A stretch of DNA of 64,000 nt, from contig CM047426.1 in the NCBI GenBank assembly GCA_026168455.1, forward strand, positions 67,361,342-67,425,341, given 5' to 3'. Numbering within the stretch: the stretch's first letter is position 1; each line of letters opens with the position of its first letter. Below the pieces are notes generated by a model. The model worked only from the letters and a program-made list of their open reading frames with translations. It was not told where the DNA came from and ran no database searches. This document shows, piece by piece, positions 56,724 through 64,000 of this stretch. This DNA is from Theocolax elegans. Taxonomy: Eukaryota; Arthropoda; Insecta; Hymenoptera; Cerocephalidae. The position numbers and the translations under genes are program-made.

Positions 56724-57657
56724 ATTAATTAAGGTATTTTCTTATATTTTTAAAAAATTTTAAGTGCATTTCGATCACCCATTTTTGGTCAAACTCATGC
56801 GAATGCAAATATTTATGATTTAAGCGTTAATCCCTGTAAGAAAAATGTTTACTTTATTTAAATTAAAGATATTTAAAATTTTATTTTCCACGTACTTATT
56901 TCACGTATATTTTTCAAGTATATTTGTTACGTGTATATTTCATGTATATTTTTCACGTGTATTTTTCACGTGTACTATTCATGTGCATATTTGGAACCGA
57001 ATTCCACGTAATATTTTACATGTATTTTTCACGTAAATATATCACATGTTTTTTTTCAACAGGGTCGGTAGCCGTGATTGGTTAAGGTATGTGGACTCCA
57101 GCCTTGCGAAGTTAGCAAGAGTGGAGAGAGGAAACGAGAGTGAGCGTAGGCAAGCCGTGCCGAATCACCGAAGTCAGAGAGTCTCCAGCTGCCACCGAGT
57201 AAGTCGACTTTTAGCCGAGAACATTGTACATAGAGACACAACAAGCTAATAAATTATTTTTGTCGGTACAGAATTTCGTCATTATTCTACACAGCCGCTT
57301 CAACTCCTTCCTAGTAGAATTGTAGGGACGCCAGACTCTGCATAACAAGATACAAACAGCACCAAGAGATTTAAATCTCAGGCCATAATTCTACAAAGGC
57401 GCACGTATACATATATTATGTGCGAGTGGGAGTATTTTCTTTGTCGTTTCAAGAAATTGTTTTTTAATATAATTATTTATTAAATTATTTATTATTTGGT
57501 TAATTTATATACAATAATAAATTCTTGTATTTGAGTTGATTTGAACCTTGTGTTCATAAATGTATAGATGGGAATATATCGCTTGGGATACGTTCCTACT
57601 GCGCCGCTAGCGGCGCCTAGCTGTTGGGGTGCGCACTAACGCTTAAGACTAGATGGC
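56724..57657. other. Non-coding stretch with CACGTGTAT-type repeats
   Basis: 56884-57040 holds irregular copies of a TTTTTCACGTGTAT-like motif. 57060-57330 is GC-richer; TGATTGGTTAAGG near 57074 resembles a tRNA A box but has no B box. GCGCCGCTAGCGGCGC at 57601-57616 is a perfect palindrome. No gene seen. Confidence 0.5.
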
Positions 57658-57845
57658 TGACGCACAGTGGACTCAAATATGAAAAAAAATGAGCAAAATT
57701 CTTGACCCGGCATACATTTTATCGCACCGACTTCTTTTTAGGGGAAAAAGTACCTTTTGATGCATAGAATAGGAAACCGTACAGGCGAAACTCCCAAAAA
57801 TAAGGTACAAAATACCGCCGGAAGCAAAACTCAAATAAACAAGTT

Positions 57846-59205
57846 TTTGAGTATTTTTTCTTATATAACTCAATTTCTTCGTTCTTAAAAGTATCTTAAA
57901 GCAATGGTTTTGATTAGTGTGACTTTTAGTAAATATAGAGTGAATTCTACCGCTATAAAAGTAGTGTAAATAATAATTTTGGACTACAAAATTCATTTTT
58001 TTTATAGAAATGAAAAAAATCGCTAATTTCAGGCACCAAAGCTCACTGATTAATGCCTATATCGTGTGCGCATGGGTGTGTGTATATATGTCCTCTGTTT
58101 GCGTACGTCTTTATCTGTGTGTGCGTGTGTATATGTGTTATTTTAGTGTTTCATTATTAGCCTCAATGTAAAAATCCCTGAAATCCAGCGATCTTTGCAG
58201 GCACAATTAACAATAATTAATTAACTGAGACATTAAGTACATTTCTTCGAACTTATAGATACTATTTCTTATACCATTATGCGTATATTTTTTTTTTTTT
58301 TTTTATTCTTGATTAGTGCTCTCTTTTTCCTGGCACTTCCTACCGTTTATCCCCCTGGGGACTTTAACGGTGTTCACCTACCACCTATGTGTGGGTGCTT
58401 TATCCCTGCCTTAGAAACCCCACCATCTCGCATTCGCCCGGGGTTATGCCCGTGGATGAGGGAAACCTGTGAAGCAGGGAAAACCTCACCCGAGATGGCC
58501 GGTGTATTCGAAACATTCTTTTTGGGTGTCAAAGTCACATTGCGTAGGCCTTGACACCGAAACCGAATGTTTCACACCTCCCGCTCACGTTGTGAAGTGT
58601 GAAAAAACACCTAACCCGCCACGAAAGCCAAATCCATCCAAGTGCGAACCGCACTCAGTGCTGCTTAACTTCCGTGACCGGCCGAAGTGTGTCTCCGCCA
58701 CTCCGCCACCGTGTCGGTCATTATGCGTATATATTCTGATTAATAGCAAATGTACACCTTCAGTTTTCAATATTTTTCACGGTTATATCAAAAAGTTTAC
58801 GTGATCCAGCGATTTGTAAAGGTTTAATTAACAAACATTAATTATCTATTAATGCACATATGTTGTAAATCACAGATACTTTTTCTAACCCCCTTAGGAG
58901 TATGATTGCTGATTTAGAGCAAATGTACACATTTAGTTTTCATTATTTTCACGATTATATATAAAAACTCATCGCTGGATCACGTAAACTTTTTGATATA
59001 ACCGTGACAATATTGAAAACTGAAGGTGTACATTTAATGCTATTAATCAGAATATATACTCATAATGGTAAAAGAAATAGTATCTATAATTCACCCTATA
59101 TTTACTAAAAGTCACACTAATCAAAACCATTGCTTTAAGATACTTTTAAGGACGAAGAAATTGAGTTATATAAGAAAAAATACTCAAAAACTCGTTTGCA
59201 GCAGT
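57846..59205. repeat. Internal palindrome of the Transib-like element
   Basis: 57846-58275 (continued after the SINE at 58733-58806) is the reverse complement of about 58975-59205, with gaps. It looks like a foldback or a self-inverted piece inside the transposon. Non-coding. Confidence 0.65.
58275..58732 (-). mobile_element. 5S-rRNA-derived SINE with target duplication
   Basis: A 430-bp element (58289-58718) reads on the minus strand from a GC-rich head to a poly(A) tail (the T-run at 58289-58304). CATTATGCGTATAT flanks both sides (58275-58288, 58719-58732), a 14-bp LINE-type duplication. Positions 58682-58634 match 5S rRNA: GAAGTTAAGCAGC (the A box), a GCGGTT segment and ACTTGGATGG (the C box). 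That is the internal RNA polymerase III promoter of 5S genes, so this is a SINE3-type element mobilised by a LINE. Confidence 0.8.
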
Positions 59206-59638
59206 CCATTTTCTAAAAAATAAAAAAAATAAATTAGTAATTATTAAAATTAAAATTGTATTTAATTGTGAAGAATACTTATCTGTACTTGAATTATCCC
59301 GCGTGTCATAGAGATGTACTGCTGCCAACTGTATCACCGTGTTGCCAACCTACGATGTTGATATCCCAAAGTCCACGTGTTGAGATAACCTATAAATAAA
59401 TAAATAATAAATATACGTTTTTAATAACATTTACATTTACAATTATGTATTGTTAAAATTATTTATGTAATTTTTTATATTTTTCATGTATAATATATTG
59501 TTGATATTTATTGCAAAGTTAACAATAAACAAATAACCACATAATACTAGATTTTAAATTGTTTAATTATATAATAATTATATTTTTCTTTATGCTAAAA
59601 TTATTGCAAAAATTTATATTTTTGAACTTTATTTTATT

Positions 59639-59965
59639 TTATCGAGACAAATTGTTTATAAATTGTTTATATTTTAATTTTAATACATACGTACCTTTTT
59701 CGTGTTGGTGTGTCAAATTGGCGGGATACTTACATGTATATAAAGGGCCTATGTCCCATATTTTGGACTCAGTTCCTTTCCTGGAAACGACACATAAGGT
59801 AAGGACCGGCTTATCCATACGGAAAACTAGGTCCAAGTCGGGAACCATCCCCGTGGTGTAACCGGTGTTCCTACCTTTTTCCCGGTATGTTTTGACAGGC
59901 TTATCGCTTAAGAGAACTTGATAAAACATTCTATTCTTTTCCACTAAAACGCGCGCCATCGTCAA
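59639..59965 (-). CDS. Orphan ORF inside the Transib-like element
   Basis: 108 residues from ATG at 59965 (or the second ATG at 59959), basic and without transposase features; starts MTMARVLVEKNRMFYQVLLS. The sequence is GC-richer than its surroundings. Strong donor-like sites GTAAGTAT and GTACGTAT lie in its 3' half, so it could be a first exon captured by the transposon. I do not recognise it. Confidence 0.35.
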   Translation of the reverse strand: MTMARVLVEKNRMFYQVLLSDKPVKTYREKGRNTGYTTGMVPDLDLVFRMDKPVLTLCVVSRKGTESKIWDIGPLYTCKYPANLTHQHEKGTYVLKLKYKQFINNLSR

Positions 59966-60302
59966 GATATTTTAAATTATATTATAAAATTGTATTTATT
60001 ATTTGAATTTTATTTGTATTATTTTAATAATTTGAATAAATTAATAATATAATTTTAAATTAAAATTTTTTAATTTTTACACTATCCTTCCTAATTGTCT
60101 TATAAAAAGAACGTTTTACGTTTATTTGAGTTTTGCTTCCGGCGGATTTTTAGTACCTTATTTTTGGGAGTTTCGCCTGCACGGTTTCCTATTCTATGTA
60201 GTAAAAGGTACTTTTTCCCCCCAAAAAGAAGTCGGTGCGATAAAATGTATGCCGGGTCAAGAATTTTGCTCATTTTTTCATATTTGAGTCCACTGTGTGA
60301 CG

Positions 60303-61560
60303 GCTCAGTCGACGGCTTCACTTTTTCATGGGGCTCCAGCATTCTATTCAGTAAGGTCTATTTTCGTTGCGTTAACTAAGTGAATAACACCGACCCTACC
60401 CCAGCCCGACGACCATTCGAAATATAATAAAAAAAAAGCTAATCGACGTATTTTTAATTGTACTGTTCAAGAAAATAAAAAATTCAATTGTACCCCTGTA
60501 GTTTTTTAGAAAAAAAATCCTTAAGTATCAAAAAATTAACCCGCCAATAGCTCCTTTTAAAGTGATTTCAACGTTAAAGGAAAGGTGCAGAAAAATTGTA
60601 CCTTTTTTATACTTTATTGTACCACCGTTACTTTTGCGAAATAATATAATAAAATAAATAAAAAATCTAAAAAATTATACTGAAAAAATGCAACTATATT
60701 TTCAGTCACTGCACATGCGCGGTCAGCGGAAATACGAGAGACGCATGCGTAGGAGCTTTCTTATGACGCGTTATTTAAAAGTCATGAAAACTTCAACATA
60801 TGCTCGAAAGATGTTATAAAAAATAGTCACCGATGTATTTTCATTTATATTTAATAAACTTTACAGAAATATTAATTGTAACACCTGAGATTTTGAGAAA
60901 AAAAGTTCTTGTCAGGTTACAGATGGAAACGTTGGAAGCAGCGTGTACAATAGCTGTTTAACAATTAAAAGACAAATTAAATATTTGTTTTTATTTGTTC
61001 TTGATAGTACCATCATTAGTTTGTTGGTTTATGTATTAAATTTAATAGTCATAAATTAACTGACACTACCCCAGCCCACCGACCCGTGGAATAATATGAA
61101 AAAAAATGCCATAAAAGCAAGAAATTTAAATTGTACCCCCTTAGTCTTTGAGAAAAAAATGCCAAAGATTGGGTATAGTGGAACGTCGATAACTTACAGA
61201 ATTGTTTCTACATTAAAGTAGGCACCTAAAAAAATTGTACCTTCTTCGTACTTAATTGTACCACCCTCACTTTCCCAAAAATATAACGGTATTTAGTAAA
61301 AATATCAAAAAAGTAATATCATCATAATGACATTCCGTTTTCAGCTAATGCGCATGCGCGGCCATCGAAAGTGCGAAATTCGCATGCGCACGAACTTTTC
61401 AACCGCGCGAGATTTTAAAATTGTAAAAAAGGGAAAAAGTGCACGGGAGGCGTTGAAAAAAATACCCATCGACGGATTATTATTAGTAACTAGCCATATT
61501 ACCTCAGTCGCTAACGGTCCCTCGGTTGAATCACATTTTTGAGGCTAGACGTTGATTATA
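60303..61560. repeat. Two diverged tandem copies of an unknown repeat
   Basis: 60385-60790 and 61055-61440 share, in order, a CTACCCCAGCCC block, AATTGTACCCC, AAAAATTGTACCTT, ATTGTACCACC and a CATGCGCGG segment, with spacing of about 670 bp. Each is AT-rich with GC-rich islands. No protein. Possibly a satellite or an old non-autonomous element. Confidence 0.55.
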
Positions 61561-62209
61561 AAGTGTAGTCTTAAATTTATTATTAGTTTATAACAAATAA
61601 ATTTTAAACGATTTTGATACAATTATTTTATTTTATTTTCAAACCAATTTTTTTCATGTGCTTTAAACTATTAATTAAAATTTGTTGTTATATTATTAAA
61701 ACAAATAAAAATAAATTATAAAATATTTTATTTTAAAAAATGTATACAATTTATTCCTTTTACTCATCATGATATTTAACTATAACAGTTTATTTTCGAA
61801 TGTTGGTTTGTATTATTTTCTCTCTGCATTTACAGGCTTGAGACTGTCATATAATGAACGTAAATATAATGTGTATTAAAAGTTTCAAATATTTGATTTT
61901 CTAACATATATATATTTCAAAATTATGTATGGTATAATACGTAAATATTTTAAAATTGATAAAAATATACGTTCCAATATGGCTGTATTAAAAATAAAAT
62001 AAATAATATAATATGGCATCTCGTATATTCGTATTTATTTTATATATTTTGTAATTTTATGTTTCATTAATATCTAAACAAAGTTCTAAAATAATATCAC
62101 TTTTTGCAGACAATGTATTCTAACAAGTATTATCAAAATATTATAACTGATATTTAATTAATGCTATATTAGACAATTAATTATTTTAAAATTTGTATAT
62201 TTTATAAAT
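61561..62209. other. AT-rich stretch, nothing recognised
   Basis: No ORF, tandem array or inverted repeat found. Confidence 0.5.
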
Positions 62210-62580
62210 AATTTTGTCGATAAAATGTCGCTTAATGCAGACAATGAATTTTAAATTTGTTTATTTCTTCAGTATTTTAGTAAAAAAATGTCTCTTGATG
62301 CAGACTATGAAATTTAAATATGTTATTTCTTCAGTATTTTAGTAAAAAAATGTCGTTTGATGCAGACAAAAAATTTTAAATTTGTTTATTTCTTCAGTAT
62401 TTTAGTAAAAAAATGTCGCTTGATGCAGACAGTTGATTATTTTAAAATTTATATAATTCATAAATAATTTTGCCAATAAAATGTCGCTTAATGCAGACAA
62501 CTAATATTTTAATATTTGTTTATTTCTTAAGTAATGATATATTGAAATGTTGCTTGATGTAAATAATGTATACTTGAAAA
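62210..62580. repeat. Minisatellite of about 63-bp units
   Basis: About six imperfect copies of a unit with the core AAATGTCGCTTGATGCAGAC followed by an AT-rich half (TTATTTCTTCAGTATTTTAG). The middle copies are most alike; the outer ones are decayed, with a further related motif near 62105. Confidence 0.85.
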
Positions 62581-63083
62581 ATATTCTTTATTATACGTAA
62601 TTATATCTACAAATTTTGTCTGATGCTTATATCTTAGTATTTTATAATTCGTTTGCCTAATAAGTCGACCTTAAATTGATTTTTAAAAATAAAAAAAAAC
62701 TATTCAAGTATCAAACATTTCAGAAAAAACTATATTCGTTGTATATATTATTACTGATGGATGATTGGGTGAAGGCAGCAATAAAACTCGTCTCACTAAT
62801 TCACTTCACTTTAATATTTATTATATAGATATATAAGAATATAATTATAAACGTAGTTCGCGGGTGCACCGTATGTGATCTGCACGGATCGGCAGCCGAG
62901 CAGAGAGTAAGTCCTCCGACGGACACCGTGCTCTTCTATTGTCTTAAGGTGGTGGGGGGAAATCGACAGAAGGGCCGATCGCAATTCCAACAATTACATT
63001 ATTATTTAAATTACTCTCATTTATATTAAGTATATCTCCTTCTGTATTAGTGGGTATCATTGACGATTTCGAAAATTTTATTT
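62581..63083. other. Spacer next to the Helitron remnant
   Basis: AT-rich, then a GC-richer block at 62860-62990 without a credible ORF. Confidence 0.45.
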
Positions 63084-64000
63084 TTAGATTTTTTCATCTG
63101 TAACTCTTGATAATGCAACATATAATTGACCATGACTAAATACAGGTCTTGGTAAATATAGACCTACTTTTTTAAATGATTGACCTTGTGCTTTATTTAT
63201 GGTCATAGCGAAACTTGGTCTAATAGGAAATTGTCGTCTAACCATATCGAAAGGTATATCATCCTTTGATGGACATAAATCTATTCTTGGAATAATCACA
63301 ATTTGTCCTGAATTTTGACCTGTTATAATTTCTCCATATATAGTGTACTGTTTTTAATCTGTAATCATGAGCCTGGTACCATTACATAAATTCTCCATCT
63401 AAATGCAAATTCCTAAGTAACATAACGATTATTCCTTTTTTTAATACTAATTTATGCGGTGGTAAACCATTTGGTATTAATGAATTTATAAAATCTATTG
63501 TTATTGTTTCATCCAACTTATTATTTTCATCATTAGTAATACTATCAATGCTTAATTATATCTTACCGTCACCTTCAATTCTTTCAATTATTTCGTTATT
63601 AATTGCTAAAACATCACTATTTATAGGTGAAAGAATTACTTTGTCTTTAAGAGTATGTAAATCATCAATATTTATTTTATTACCAAAAATATCATCTATC
63701 AAATTAGTAAATGTAATAAATTCTGAAGGAATTTTTATAAAGTCATTATCAATTTCAAATATTGTAATATTTTAATTTTCTCCAATATTTAACAGCCACG
63801 TATTAAACATACTGTTTGAATTGACCAATCTTAAATTATTATTTAATGTAAGTTTTTGAAATAATTGCCATAAAGAACTACTTTTTACACATGATTCCAA
63901 TATTTGAGTTCTATTTCCGTATCGAACTATAGGAAGTGTTTGTCGAAAATCGCCAGATGTTACTAATATTTTACCACCAAACGGTTTATTATTTCGACAT
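63084..64000 (-). pseudogene. Helitron PIF1-like helicase, C-terminal part, decayed
   Basis: From the window edge on the minus strand: GGKILVTSGDFRQTLPIVRYG (the PIF1/Helitron motif after Walker B), then, after stops, a middle part, and at 63299-63084 [20 protein letters not shown] and [12 protein letters not shown], the last helicase motifs. This is the RepHel-type protein of Helitrons, a rolling-circle DNA transposon. At least three stops or frameshifts interrupt it. The Rep domain and the 5' end would lie beyond 64000; the expected CTAGT-type 3' terminus was not found. Confidence 0.85.

Larger units (their letters stand above)
57658..60302. mobile_element. Non-autonomous Transib-like DNA transposon
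   Basis: CACAGTG at 57663 and CACTGTG ending at 60297 are the termini of inverted repeats of about 185 bp (57663-57845, 60110-60297). TGACG flanks both ends (57658-57662, 60298-60302), a 5-bp duplication. The CAC..TG heptamer with a 5-bp GC-containing duplication is the Transib signature. No transposase inside. The left half holds a further palindrome (about 57846-59205) and a SINE. Confidence 0.62.

Noticed and set aside
57061..57110. TAGCCGTGATTGGTTAAGG looks like a tRNA A box, suggesting a tRNA-derived SINE
   Set aside because: No B box at the right distance, no poly(A) tail and no flanking duplication seen.
62210..62580. CRISPR-like array
   Set aside because: Adjacent repeats with no unique spacers of constant length, in a eukaryotic sequence: a minisatellite.

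Overview
This window is eukaryotic, almost certainly from an insect genome. An ant or other hymenopteran is my best guess, from the mix of Ty3/Gypsy, Penelope, CACTA, Helitron and Mutator-like pieces, the AT-rich background and the short GT-AG intron signals; this is inference, not proof. I see no intact conserved host gene, no rRNA or tRNA gene and no CRISPR array. Nearly everything that can be named is a mobile element or its remains, so this looks like a heterochromatin-like transposon cluster.

Layout. 1-1740: end of an unidentified ORF, then a possible polypurine tract and LTR. 2228-24175: a Russian-doll block. A roughly 2.8 kb DNA transposon (TTAA target, 23-bp inverted ends, decayed Mutator-like transposase) was hit by a minus-strand Ty3/Gypsy element (3744-22868, 1501-bp LTRs, GGTT duplication). 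Its pol was hit by a plus-strand Gypsy element (8691-16858, 669-bp LTRs, TTCG duplication), whose 3' region carries a 1.36 kb near-perfect palindrome. LTR pairs differ by 2/1501 and 1/669 bases, so both Gypsy insertions are very recent. Both show textbook -1 frameshift signals (GGGAAAC and TTTAAAC, each followed by a stem) at the gag-protease junction, and both have a tRNA-Lys primer site.

24.5-31.4 kb: decayed CACTA transposase, possible solo LTR, a Penelope-like element with a duplicated RT segment and a GIY-YIG endonuclease, an orphan exon, and a clean solo LTR (30200-31420, ATAC duplication). 31.5-37.4 kb: a pile of non-autonomous inverted-repeat elements, several nested, including a second long palindrome, and pieces of an unknown gene that they seem to have broken up. 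37.4-46.2 kb: a decayed minus-strand errantivirus-like element with gag, pol and an F-like env. 47.5 kb: a compact promoter-like cluster with a perfect heat shock element. 48.5-55.2 kb: a third, decayed, plus-strand Gypsy element with a tRNA-Arg primer site and no 3' LTR. An inverted LTR fragment, a Penelope 3' end and the likely C-terminus of the CACTA transposase follow. 57.66-60.30 kb: a non-autonomous Transib-like element with CACAGTG ends, itself holding a 5S-rRNA-derived SINE. 60.3-63.1 kb: diverged repeats and a minisatellite. 63.08-64 kb: decayed Helitron helicase running off the window.

Within each Gypsy element the parts fit one life cycle: LTR promoter, Gag particle, frameshifted protease-RT-RNase H-integrase, tRNA-primed reverse transcription. 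The minus-strand element also carries a third ORF after pol with a second Gag-like cysteine cluster.
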